From Leptospira kirschneri serovar Cynopteri str. 3522 CT (GTDB lineage Bacteria > Spirochaetota > Leptospiria > Leptospirales > Leptospiraceae): a stretch of 64,000 nucleotides of DNA. Where the stretch lies: the NCBI RefSeq assembly GCF_000243695.2, contig NZ_AHMN02000004.1:542707-606706 (forward strand), read 5' to 3'. Shown here in pieces: positions 38,004 to 46,899 of this stretch. The translations under genes were made by a program, and so were the position numbers. Within the stretch, counting starts at the first letter, position 1. Each line of letters begins with the position of its first letter. The notes beneath the pieces were generated by a model. It was not told the DNA's origin and ran no database searches. It saw nothing but the letters and a program-made list of their open reading frames with translations.

Positions 38004-39137
38004 TTACAAGGTCAAAGCTTGTAAAATATTTTGAATCTGAATACAAAGTTGGTTCACTTCTTCTTGAGTTGTAAACCAACCAGTTGAAATTCGAATGGCG
38101 CGTAACGCTTCTTCTTTCGAAAAGCCCATGGATAAAAGGGAAGACGCCGGTTCTCTAGATCTAGACTTGCAGGAAGAGCCTGTAGAAATTACAAAACCAG
38201 CTTCTTCCATTCCCATCATAAAAAAGTCAACATCGTCGGTGGGAAGAATACAAAAAGAAGTAGAAGGAATTCGATTTGCATTTTTTCCTATTATTTTACA
38301 ATTACATTGTTCCAAAACGGCTTCTATTTGAGTTTGAAAATTATTCAAAAGTTCGTTTTTTTCTTTTTGTTTTAAGATTCTATGTTTTAGTACTTCAGAA
38401 AGTGCTAATATAGAGGGAGAATTCTCAGTTCCGGCCCTGTGGTTGTTTTCTTGATTTCCTCCTCTAAAAATTGCATATTCTTTTTCAGAAATTAAATCGG
38501 ATCGAACCCAAGTTCCGGAAGCTCCCATTCCTGCTCCGATTTTATGACCGGAAAAAGTAAAACCGTCTAAAAACTCAAAAGGAACTGGAATTTTACCAAA
38601 GGATTGCATCAAATCCGAAAAAAGCGGGACCGAATATTTTTGAGCAAGCAGATGAACTTTTTCCAAGGGCTGAATTACGCCTGATTCATTAGCGACTTGT
38701 AATATAAAAATCGGAGAAGGGTTTATTTTTAAAAGTTCTTCCAAATGATCTAAATCGATTTCACCAGAAGATAGGGAACGGATTTTTTGAAAATCAAATC
38801 CAACAAATTCTAAAGCAGAATATAAAGAAGAATGTTCTAAAGAGGAAACGATTGCAGAATTCGAAAATTTTCCTCGGATTGATTTTGTAAGTAAATGATT
38901 GGCTTCGGTTCCCGTGGAGGAAAAAACGAATTCTTTTGTAGGTTTACCCGTATAAGATTCTAAGGTTTTACGAGCTTCTTCTATTTTTCCTTGACGGGCT
39001 AAAGAAAACCGAGTCGGACCGGAAGGATTGTAAAAATCGGAGAAGTAATCGTTTTGAATTTTTACGAGTACATCCGTAAAGGGAGGGTGGGTCGCGTTGT
39101 AATCAAAGTATCGAATCTTCTTCGACATAAAGTTCAT
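38004..39137 (-). CDS. Cysteine desulfurase (NifS/IscS-like)
   Basis: A PLP enzyme that mobilises sulfur from cysteine for Fe-S cluster or thiocofactor synthesis. It opens with RYFDYNATHPP and has the SSTGTEANHLL block. The PLP lysine is Lys199 in FTFSGHKIGAG, and RGGNQENNHRAGTEN follows. The catalytic Cys323 lies in STGSSCKSRSREPAS (numbering from the first ATG). Length 377 is normal. Met4 (MSKKIRYF) may be the true start, reducing overlap with the upstream gene from 35 to 26 bp. No iscU or sufU neighbour, so the acceptor is not evident. Confidence 0.9.
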   Translation of the reverse strand: MNFMSKKIRYFDYNATHPPFTDVLVKIQNDYFSDFYNPSGPTRFSLARQGKIEEARKTLESYTGKPTKEFVFSSTGTEANHLLTKSIRGKFSNSAIVSSLEHSSLYSALEFVGFDFQKIRSLSSGEIDLDHLEELLKINPSPIFILQVANESGVIQPLEKVHLLAQKYSVPLFSDLMQSFGKIPVPFEFLDGFTFSGHKIGAGMGASGTWVRSDLISEKEYAIFRGGNQENNHRAGTENSPSILALSEVLKHRILKQKEKNELLNNFQTQIEAVLEQCNCKIIGKNANRIPSTSFCILPTDDVDFFMMGMEEAGFVISTGSSCKSRSREPASSLLSMGFSKEEALRAIRISTGWFTTQEEVNQLCIQIQNILQALTL

Positions 39138-40383
39138 CCGCTTCTTCGTATCTTCCCTTTTTTCTCAAAACGTATCTAAGTAGTTTTTTACGATCTTCTA
39201 ATAGATCACTTCTTCCTCTGCCAGTGACTCTATAAGCCTTATCGATCGTATAAAGCTCCGTTTCTAATTGTTGTAATTCTAACAGAGCCGGGTCTAGTTG
39301 TCCTTTACGAATTTCTGATCGTGCGATCATAAGTCTAGATTCAAAAACAGAACCCTTGTCTAAGTGAATCGACTTGGAAGATTCTCTAAAATAAAAAATT
39401 GCTTTATCAAAAAACATGGGATCTCGTTTGCCCAGTTGATAGTTTAACATTCCTCGTTTCATTAGTAATTCATCATATTCTACCGTATTTGGATCGGAAA
39501 AAAATAGAAGTTTTTCTAAAACTCCGTCTGCTTCTATAGGAGAAATTGAATTGAGTCCGGTTTTATAAATTCCAAATGCAAGAATATTAAGCGCTTTTTT
39601 AAAATCGTTTGCGTTAACTTTTAGATTTCGATCCGGATCGATTACAAATGTATTGAATTTGATCTGAGACCAGACCCTCATTAGGTTTTGTTTTTCAGTC
39701 AATACATTCGGTTGTTCTTCTATTTGATTACAGGAAAAAAAAGATTTAGGCTTTTTAGTTTTTTCCATTACGATTCGAACCGTTTCTTCCGTATTTCGAA
39801 TGTAATCCGCGTATGCTAACAATACTTCTTCTGGACGACAAACCGCTAGGGCGGTTTTTTCGATTTTTTTAGGAACGTTTAAATCCGGTCCTGAAAAGTT
39901 CAAAGCTCTTTTATAATAATCTAGAGCTTCCAATACGTTTGGAGAAACCACTTTCCAATAATCTCCCGGATTAAAACTCCCAGTGATAGGACTTCTGGAT
40001 TGTGTTTTGTACGAATTTTTTTTATCTCCGGATTCTTCTTCGGCTTTAAATCTCCAGATCGACATAGAATCGGTCCAAGAAGGTTTATATAAAACCCTAT
40101 CTATTTCGCTCAAAGAATAGTAATACAAACAAGCTTCACGCATCACATTCAAATCAGGAATCCGTTCACCTAAATCTTGATAGGCGATTTCCTTTTCTAA
40201 AATAGAATTCCCCTTTTTTATAAATTCTTCCGCCGTTTTTGGGTCGTAACCGGGAGGTCGAATCATCAGTGCGAGTCTATTTAGTAATCGATACCGATTG
40301 GGAAGAATCCATACGGTTGCGATGATCCAGACAAAAATTAGGAATAGTATGTACTTTCTATTTTCTCGAATGTAAGTTAACAA
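39103..40383 (-). CDS. Membrane-anchored hypothetical protein, TPR-like
   Basis: A 426-residue protein with one N-terminal membrane helix (residues ~12-30, ILFLIFVWIIATVWILP) and a large helical domain. The C-terminal third contains helix pairs similar to tetratricopeptide repeats, for example YELLMKRGMLNYQLGKRDPM-like segments and KAIFYFRESSKSIHLDKG. No catalytic motif is seen. It overlaps the cysteine desulfurase start, suggesting coupling. It is divergent from a large TPR protein at 40518. The function is unknown; protein-protein scaffolding at the inner membrane is likely. Confidence 0.6.
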   Translation of the reverse strand: MLTYIRENRKYILFLIFVWIIATVWILPNRYRLLNRLALMIRPPGYDPKTAEEFIKKGNSILEKEIAYQDLGERIPDLNVMREACLYYYSLSEIDRVLYKPSWTDSMSIWRFKAEEESGDKKNSYKTQSRSPITGSFNPGDYWKVVSPNVLEALDYYKRALNFSGPDLNVPKKIEKTALAVCRPEEVLLAYADYIRNTEETVRIVMEKTKKPKSFFSCNQIEEQPNVLTEKQNLMRVWSQIKFNTFVIDPDRNLKVNANDFKKALNILAFGIYKTGLNSISPIEADGVLEKLLFFSDPNTVEYDELLMKRGMLNYQLGKRDPMFFDKAIFYFRESSKSIHLDKGSVFESRLMIARSEIRKGQLDPALLELQQLETELYTIDKAYRVTGRGRSDLLEDRKKLLRYVLRKKGRYEEADELYVEEDSIL

Positions 40384-40517
40384 AGTTTTGAACTCTCCGA
40401 GATTGGAAAATTGATTCGACTCCTGGATGGATCGATCTCAGAATGAAATTCCGGGCCTATGAAAAGGATGGTTCCTGATAGATGGAACATTCTTTTCAAA
40501 TCTGCTCCGTTACCCGA

Positions 40518-42494
40518 ATGAATCAAGCAAATATTAAAGCCGGTTTCCGTTTCGTTTTTTTTGTATCTTTGATTTTTGGAATCTGTTTTTTTCCAATATC
40601 CGTTTTTTCTCAATCAGAATGTGGGCACTTACCTCCAGAATATTTTCTTTCTCTTGCATTTGAAAGACAGACGAATGCAGCAAGAATTCAATTTCAGGAA
40701 CAATCTAAAAAGATCTACGAAGAATCTTTGGAGTATTACGATCGATATATCCGTTGTTCCGCAGAATTACAAAAAGAAGTTTCTCCGGTTTCCAGGGTTG
40801 CAAAAGCAAGTGTACATTTTTTCTTAGGACAACTGGAAGATGCTTCCAAAGAAGTAGATGCAGCAATTCTTTCTGATTCGAGTTTTAGAGACAGTTATAT
40901 TTTAAAGGCTAAAATTTTAATTCGTTTTGGTGAATTTCAAAAGGCGAGTGACTTTCTAGAAACAAATTTAAGTCGTTTTCCGGAAGATTCCGATTTTCTT
41001 TATCTTTTGGGTTCTCTCAATCAGGAACTTAAAAATTATCCGAGAGCAATTCTTTATCTGACTTCTTTGAGCGATACTATTCAAAACCGGGAAGGAAATC
41101 CAAAATATAAATCTTTTGTGGATAAGTCTTTGGGTGAGATTTATTTTGCAAATGCACAACCTAAAAAGGCGCTCTATTTTTTAAATTCCTATCTATATCA
41201 AAACCCCAACGATCTTTCTGCAAGACTGACTCTTGCAAAAATCTGGAATCAGTTGGGTAAATTCTCCTCTGCCCGCAAAGAACTAAACAGAATTTTAAAG
41301 ACTAAAAAAAATCTATCCTCCGTGGAACATCTTCTTGCGGAAATGTATTTTATAGAGAGTAGGTCATCAGCATTCGAATATTTTAATATTCTTAATAAAA
41401 ACTCTAAAATTCCTAAAGGAGGAGTTTTAGAAGGACTTTATTTAATTCTTCAGGGTAAAAGTGAACAAGCAAAAGTTTTGCTTTTACCAATAAAAGAGAA
41501 GTTTTCGAGCCGTTTAGCGATTAGACTAGCTATGTTGGACGTGTATGAAAAGGAGAATAACGCTTCTGTATTTCTGAAGGAACTCAAAGAAGTCGCCGAA
41601 CTTGTGTTTGGGATGCAGCAATTTGAACTTGCGGAAAGAATCGCACAAAGGGCTTTGTCCGTGTCCGATAAATCTTCAGAATGGAATCAAGCGGAGATAT
41701 ATGATTTTCTTGCTTCTTGTCATGAACAATCGGGTTATATTTATCGTGCGATTTTGATGTCAAGAAAAGCAGTAGAAAACTCTAAAGCGGAAGAAGAAAA
41801 ACTTAAGTTTCAATTGCACCTTGCTTATTTACTTAGAAACGATCCTCCTGATAAAAAAGAGGAAGCGGAAACACTCATTCGTAACGTTTTACAAACTCGT
41901 CCAGAAATGGCCTATGCTAGATATTTACTTGGGGTCGTTTTGGCTTCTAACGAAAAATATAAGGAAGCATTAGAAGAATTGAATGTAGCGATAGAAACGG
42001 ATTCGGAAAACGCGGTCTACTATTTTTATAGGGCCTCGGTTCATGAAAGGTTGGAACAACAGGAATTTATGGAAAAGGATCTAAAAAAATCGATAGAAAT
42101 CGATCCAGGAAATCCGGTTGCATACAATTATTTGGGATATTATCTTTCCGAAAAAGGGGTTCGTTTGGAAGAATCTCTCTCTCTCGTTCAAAAAGCTGTG
42201 GAACTTGCTCCTGACAACGAGGCTTATCAGGATAGCCTAGGTTGGATTTTTTTCAAACTAGGAAATCACGAAGAAGCACTTTTACATCTTCAACTTGCCT
42301 ATCAAATTTTAAAGGACAAGGGGGGAGAAGATCCGGTCATTTTAGAACATTTAGGAGACGTTTATAAGGAAAAAAACCAAGGCGGAAACGCAGTCGCCTA
42401 TTGGGAAAAAAGTCTAAAACTTTTTAAAAAGAAGGAAGATATCTCCAGGATTCAAAAAAAAATACAAACCGGTGTTCGACAAAATAACAAATAA
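40518..42494 (+). CDS. Exported TPR-repeat protein
   Basis: Frame opens at 40482, but ATG 40518 (MNQANIKAGFRFVFF) gives a clear signal peptide ending FPISVFSQ, so I prefer it; the product is then 658 residues. At least ten tetratricopeptide repeats follow; good examples are RYLLGVVLASNEKYKEALEE, YYFYRASVHERLEQQ, and DSLGWIFFKLGNHEEALLHL. TPRs serve as binding scaffolds. The next gene, 14 bp on, encodes a LolB-like lipoprotein. This exported-TPR plus LolB-like order recalls outer-membrane lipoprotein systems in other bacteria. The role here is inference. Confidence 0.8.
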   Translation: MNQANIKAGFRFVFFVSLIFGICFFPISVFSQSECGHLPPEYFLSLAFERQTNAARIQFQEQSKKIYEESLEYYDRYIRCSAELQKEVSPVSRVAKASVHFFLGQLEDASKEVDAAILSDSSFRDSYILKAKILIRFGEFQKASDFLETNLSRFPEDSDFLYLLGSLNQELKNYPRAILYLTSLSDTIQNREGNPKYKSFVDKSLGEIYFANAQPKKALYFLNSYLYQNPNDLSARLTLAKIWNQLGKFSSARKELNRILKTKKNLSSVEHLLAEMYFIESRSSAFEYFNILNKNSKIPKGGVLEGLYLILQGKSEQAKVLLLPIKEKFSSRLAIRLAMLDVYEKENNASVFLKELKEVAELVFGMQQFELAERIAQRALSVSDKSSEWNQAEIYDFLASCHEQSGYIYRAILMSRKAVENSKAEEEKLKFQLHLAYLLRNDPPDKKEEAETLIRNVLQTRPEMAYARYLLGVVLASNEKYKEALEELNVAIETDSENAVYYFYRASVHERLEQQEFMEKDLKKSIEIDPGNPVAYNYLGYYLSEKGVRLEESLSLVQKAVELAPDNEAYQDSLGWIFFKLGNHEEALLHLQLAYQILKDKGGEDPVILEHLGDVYKEKNQGGNAVAYWEKSLKLFKKKEDISRIQKKIQTGVRQNNK

Positions 42495-42508
42495 AAAAAC
42501 GAGTTATT

Positions 42509-43303
42509 ATGAAATTTAAAGTATATTTTAATATTCTAATATTTATTTCAATCTTGAGCGGCGGGGGTTGTACCACTACTCAAATTGAGGAAATTTCTTT
42601 TCCAGACAAAGGAAATCTGAAATTCCTATCTTCTAAAAATCCGGAGGCGGCCAAAATTTTGAAAGCAGTCAGAGATTTAGAGGCTAAAAATTCTTCTTAT
42701 TCGGGAGAATTTTCTATGCGGATAGAAAACTTTGTTCCCAAAAAGGAAAATTTTTCTGCGGATGGAAAGATCTTTTACGATAAACCTTCCGGGAAGATGT
42801 ATATAGAACTTGCTGATCCTTTTTTCGGAATGATTGTATCTAGAGTATATACGGACGGAAATTCGATTCATATCAAAACCGCAAATGGCGGAACGCAGGT
42901 TCTTCCGATGGGAGATATTCTTCTTAAAGATCCAAGCGGTAAAAAACAATCTACAATTCCATTTCCGGTTTTATATTCTCTTTTATCCAACAATAGTTCC
43001 GGTCTTGCGGGAACGGATCCGATTTATGTGAATCTTTCTGAAAAGGCGATTCTTGTTAAAAAACCTGGGGAAGACATTACTTTTTGGACGACTGATTTTG
43101 GAATTTCTTCTGTGGAATTACTTTCTAAAAAAAGTAATCTCAAGGCGATTACAAAGGTTCAAGGGACGGTTTCTTTTCCTCCAAAAAACACAATCACAAG
43201 AATCGTAGAACCGAAAACCAATTTGGATCAAAATAAGATAGAGATTAAAATGAAAAGAATTTCTCTTTCCGAAACGATTTCTGCTTCTAAATTTCAATTT
43301 TAA
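42509..43303 (+). CDS. LolB/DUF4292-like outer membrane lipoprotein
   Basis: A 264-residue lipoprotein: signal to residue 20 and Cys21 in ILSGGGCTTTQ. The mature region follows a LolA/LolB-like plan: an N-terminal helix (AAKILKAVRDLEAKNSSYSG), then strands FSADGKIFYDKPSGKMYIEL, RVYTDGNSIHIKT and a C-terminal KIEIKMKRISLSE. In LolB this beta-barrel-like fold receives lipoproteins at the outer membrane. Sequence similarity is structural in feel and weak, so DUF4292 is equally fitting. It follows the exported TPR gene by 14 bp. Confidence 0.65.
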   Translation: MKFKVYFNILIFISILSGGGCTTTQIEEISFPDKGNLKFLSSKNPEAAKILKAVRDLEAKNSSYSGEFSMRIENFVPKKENFSADGKIFYDKPSGKMYIELADPFFGMIVSRVYTDGNSIHIKTANGGTQVLPMGDILLKDPSGKKQSTIPFPVLYSLLSNNSSGLAGTDPIYVNLSEKAILVKKPGEDITFWTTDFGISSVELLSKKSNLKAITKVQGTVSFPPKNTITRIVEPKTNLDQNKIEIKMKRISLSETISASKFQF

Positions 43304-43489
43304 AATATAAAGATCTGTAATTCCTATCAAAATAAATTTAAGGATTGATTCTAAAATTATAAATAGATTAAAAAACTAAATGCATGTTTTAGAATATATT
43401 AAATAAATAATGAATCATTTTGGGAAATATGTTCTTTGATTTATTTGAAATTTATAAAAAATGTAGAGTGGGTTGTTAAATAAGGAGAA

Positions 43490-44260
43490 ATGAATATGCT
43501 TTCCGAAATCAGAAATGGTCATATTATGGAGTTTTATATTGAAACTAACGAAGTGAATTCTTTGAACGTAGAATTTTTCAAAACGTTTTCCGCAAAACTG
43601 GATTTAATCGCTAAGGATCAGTCGATCAAATCGGTCATCTTAACTTCTAAAAACGAAAAGTTTTTTTCCAACGGTTTTAATCCCGGAATTTTTGTAGATA
43701 AATCTTCGGAAGAAATCAAAAACGTTATGCGTATCGCTTTGGAAACTGCATCTAAATATTTATTTTTGGATAGACCGGTAATTTGTGCGATGAACGGACA
43801 TTCTATGGGTTTGGGAGCGGTGTTTGCGATCTTTTCTGATTATAGAATTATGGTGGGAAAAAAGGGAAGGTTTTGTTTTCCAGAATCACAGATTGGAATC
43901 AACTTTCCCGCGGTTCCTGGTTTTATGCTTAAGGAAATCGTAGGAATTACGAAAGCGAGAGATCTTTTGTATTCCGGAAAAGCTCTCAAAGCGGAAGAGG
44001 CTTTGGAAATCGGTTTGATTGATGAGGTTGTTTCTTCGGATGATCTTATAACTCGTGCTCGAAAATACTGTGATCAGTTCAAGGATATGGCGATCGGTTC
44101 CGTGATTGGAATTAAAGTTTCTTTGCGTGATCCTGTTCGTGTTTTTGCGGAACATAACGCGGAAAGAGACGTTGAACTGATTTCGGAGGCCATATTTTCT
44201 AAAAATGGTCAGGAAGGTATGAAGTCAATCTTAGAAAAAAGAAGACCCATATTTCAGTAA
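43490..44260 (+). CDS. Enoyl-CoA hydratase/isomerase family protein
   Basis: A crotonase-fold protein of 256 residues. The oxyanion-hole segments are KNEKFFSNGFNPGIF and CAMNGHSMGLGAVFAIFSDY. The region FCFPESQIGINFPAVPGFML corresponds to the catalytic loop, where one of the usual hydratase Glu residues aligns with PESQ. The second Glu of true hydratases is not clear, so isomerase or other crotonase activity is possible. Acyl-CoA chemistry fits an organism that lives on fatty acids. A spacing of 186 bp from the LolB-like gene suggests an independent promoter. AAGGAGAAA precedes the ATG. Confidence 0.85.
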   Translation: MNMLSEIRNGHIMEFYIETNEVNSLNVEFFKTFSAKLDLIAKDQSIKSVILTSKNEKFFSNGFNPGIFVDKSSEEIKNVMRIALETASKYLFLDRPVICAMNGHSMGLGAVFAIFSDYRIMVGKKGRFCFPESQIGINFPAVPGFMLKEIVGITKARDLLYSGKALKAEEALEIGLIDEVVSSDDLITRARKYCDQFKDMAIGSVIGIKVSLRDPVRVFAEHNAERDVELISEAIFSKNGQEGMKSILEKRRPIFQ

Positions 44261-45047
44261 ATTGGAATATTTTAATAAAATAATTAACTGAAGTTTATCT
44301 TGTTTTCGGAAATTGAATCTTAAATTTAGAAAGAATTTTATTGTAAGAAAACCTTTATGAAGTAGGTTTTCAATTTTTGTAATGACCAGAAAACGGTGTT
44401 TCCATCAGAAATTTGAATGGCGAAGTTCTTTGGGTTTTTAAAAATTTCCGAAACCTGTTCCCAAATTTTAGTGTGAACTCTTTTTAAAGGATCGATTGAA
44501 TGTGGTAGTTCCCACAGATTACGTCACATTTTGAATTCGCTGAATTTAATTCTTGCATGAATTTTATTTTAACGTAAATCCCATGTAGAAAATCAGAAAG
44601 AATTTTTTAAAAGTATGAGTTCCTACAATTTTAGAATTCATTCGTAAAATCGTGATCTGTGGTAGTTCCCACATTTTAGAAATTAATCTGTAAAGTTCAG
44701 AGAGTTATTGCATTGATTTTTTTATTCGCCCAGATTTTCTTACGTCGAACTCACATTATCTATGGTTTTTAAAATCCTTTTTGTTACGAAATTTTTATGG
44801 TAGTTCCCACAAATTACATCTCTTTTGATTCTTTTTGTGATTTTAAATCATTCTGCCTGCAGTAGTAGTTCCCACATTTTCAAAAAAAAACTCTCTTCAC
44901 CAAATTAAGATCTGCAATACAAAAGTTAATTTCGCTTATATTCTCCCAGCTTTTTTACGCCGAATTCACATTAGATTAGCTCGGGGTTAAAAATTTCGTT
45001 TTACGAAAGTTCATTTTTTAATTTAAGAAATGTAGGAACTCTTACTT
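44261..45047. other. Intergenic region packed with short dispersed repeats
   Basis: 787 bp without a gene. At least five plus-strand copies of AGTTCCCACA or AGTTCCTACA occur (near 44507, 44609, 44656, 44799 and 44866), and one inverted copy (GTAGGAACTC near 45028). Two copies of the TTACGYCGAAYTCACATTA block lie near 44740 and 44955. This is the densest cluster of that family in the window. Confidence 0.65.
44591..44759. repeat. ~170-bp interspersed repeat, copy B
   Basis: Starts with TTTTTTAAAAGTATGAGTTC like copy A and preserves the internal blocks TAGTTCCCACATTTTAGAAA and CTGTAAAGTTCAGAG. It ends TTACGTCGAACTCACATTA. It keeps an additional TTATTCGCCCAGATTTTC segment before the end block that is reduced in copy A. 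Confidence 0.7.
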
Positions 45048-46739
45048 TTAGTGAAATACTTTCCCCGGATTTAAGATTTCCTTTGGATCTATTTCTTTTT
45101 TGAACATTTTCAAACCTTGCAACGCAGGTTTGGAAGTTGCTTTTTCATACCAAACTTTGTGGTCAAAACCGACTCCGTGATGATGGGAGATAGGAGCGCC
45201 ATTTTGAAAAAAAGTTTCTGAAACTGAACGTTTCATTTTGAACCACTGTTCTGCGGGTTTCTTTTCATCCATAGGAAAGAGAATGGTGAAATATAAACAA
45301 GCTCCTTCATGATAACTATGAGAGATATGACACATAGAGATCGAACCCGGAATTGATTTTTTCAAAGAGTCAATTCCTTCTTTATGAAGTTGAAGAACCC
45401 GATCGTATGTAGTGGATGTCTCCATAGTATCCACACCGATTCCGTTTTCCATCAAATGATTTCTAAGGAAAGGCATATTGTATCTGGAATGAATCCATTG
45501 TTCCCCTAAATGAGTTCCTGCGTAAAGCCCTCTATGCTTACGAAGAATCGATTGGATCCTTGAAAAATTTCGAGATACTTCTTCTCGAGCGCCATCTAAT
45601 CCAAGTAAGACTACACATTTGTCTCTACCAAGGGAATTCCATTTTAAAATTAAATTTTGAATTTGGTTCTTGAGCCAGCGGATCGGTGTATTTTTTTTAC
45701 CAATAGTGCCTAACGTTTGATAAAGACGGGTTTCGTTTGAATCGGAGAGACGGATCATAGAAGTCGGAATTTCCCTATGATTGACTTCTCGAATAAAATT
45801 AACTCCTGATTCAAAGTTAGGAAATAGAATTCCAAAATACTTTCTAGTTTCCGGAAGTTTATGAACTTTGATCGTAGCCTCTGTGATAATTCCGAGCAGT
45901 CCCTCACTTCCGGCAAAAATTCGATTCAACTCAGGGCCCGTTGAAGAGGCAGGCTCTTTCAGAGTTTCGACCGTACCCGCTGGAGTCGCTACTTTTAAAC
46001 TAGTAAGAATTTCCTCAATCTTACCATATCGATTTGATTGTTGCCCCGCGCTTCGAGCTGCGATCCAACCACCTAACGTAGAATATTCGAAAGACTGAGG
46101 GAAGTGACCTAGGGTAAATCCTTTTTCATTTAAGGATGTCTCTAAAAGAGGCCCGTAGATCCCGGTTTGAAACGTGGCCAAATGACTTTCCAAATCTAAG
46201 TATAAAAGAGAATTCATTCGAGTAGTATCTAAAGAAAGGACCTGTTTTTGTCCTTTACCCTTGATTACTTCTAAACCTCCCACTACGGAAGAGCCACCTC
46301 CATAAGGAATTACTGTGATGTGGTTTTTAGAACAGTATTCTAAAATTTTGGAAATTTCAGATTCCTTACCTGGATAAATCACTCCGTCTACGAAATTTTT
46401 AAGAGAGTTGAACGAAAGTCTTAATACGTCGTAATAACTTCTTCCAGCGGAATGAAGAATCCTTTCTCTCCTTTCGATCGAAAAATGTTTTGCACCGCTG
46501 ATTTTACTCAAATCTCGAATCTGAGTTTGTGTGAAAGAGGACTTAGGAAGAGTGATTTCTTCCAGAGCGACTGGAGGAGTTTTTCGTATTTCCGAAATTT
46601 GAAGTTCGACTGATAAAAATTTTAGGATCTCTTGCATCTGTCCAACTTTAAAAAAGTCCTGACCGTAAGCTCCCCAAGAATTCCATCTTAGATTTTCTCT
46701 TGTATAATCTATCTTAGAATTGAGTTCCGTATAAAACAT
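45048..46739 (-). CDS. FAD-linked oxidase, alkyl-DHAP synthase-like
   Basis: A VAO/PCMH-type flavoprotein of 563 residues. The FAD-binding region is VIPYGGGSSVVGGLEV followed by STLGGWIAARSAGQQSNRYG and GSEGLLGIITEATIKVH. The C-terminal part has the SISMCHISHSYHEGACLYFT and APISHHHGVGFDHK blocks, matching alkyldihydroxyacetonephosphate synthase, which makes the ether bond of plasmalogens. The HHH tract is a hallmark of that enzyme. The frame also opens at TTG 46811; ATG 46739 is better. It is divergent from glpD, which links DHAP and glycerol-3-phosphate. Ether-lipid synthesis in Leptospira is not established to my knowledge; a related oxidase role is possible. Confidence 0.8.
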   Translation of the reverse strand: MFYTELNSKIDYTRENLRWNSWGAYGQDFFKVGQMQEILKFLSVELQISEIRKTPPVALEEITLPKSSFTQTQIRDLSKISGAKHFSIERRERILHSAGRSYYDVLRLSFNSLKNFVDGVIYPGKESEISKILEYCSKNHITVIPYGGGSSVVGGLEVIKGKGQKQVLSLDTTRMNSLLYLDLESHLATFQTGIYGPLLETSLNEKGFTLGHFPQSFEYSTLGGWIAARSAGQQSNRYGKIEEILTSLKVATPAGTVETLKEPASSTGPELNRIFAGSEGLLGIITEATIKVHKLPETRKYFGILFPNFESGVNFIREVNHREIPTSMIRLSDSNETRLYQTLGTIGKKNTPIRWLKNQIQNLILKWNSLGRDKCVVLLGLDGAREEVSRNFSRIQSILRKHRGLYAGTHLGEQWIHSRYNMPFLRNHLMENGIGVDTMETSTTYDRVLQLHKEGIDSLKKSIPGSISMCHISHSYHEGACLYFTILFPMDEKKPAEQWFKMKRSVSETFFQNGAPISHHHGVGFDHKVWYEKATSKPALQGLKMFKKEIDPKEILNPGKVFH

Positions 46740-46899
46740 AACGCTTTGAAAATCTCCGTTGATAACTGTATGTTCAATTTTTTTCAAATAGAAGATTATA
46801 TTTTGAAACAAATCGAAAAAATAAATATCTTATAAACCAATGATCGAATCCTTTCGAGTTTAAAATCGGAAGAATCCGTTTCATTTCTAAAAAATCGAG

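Noticed and set aside
40377..40613. Minus-strand 78-codon frame
   Set aside because: Antisense to the signal-peptide region of the exported TPR gene.
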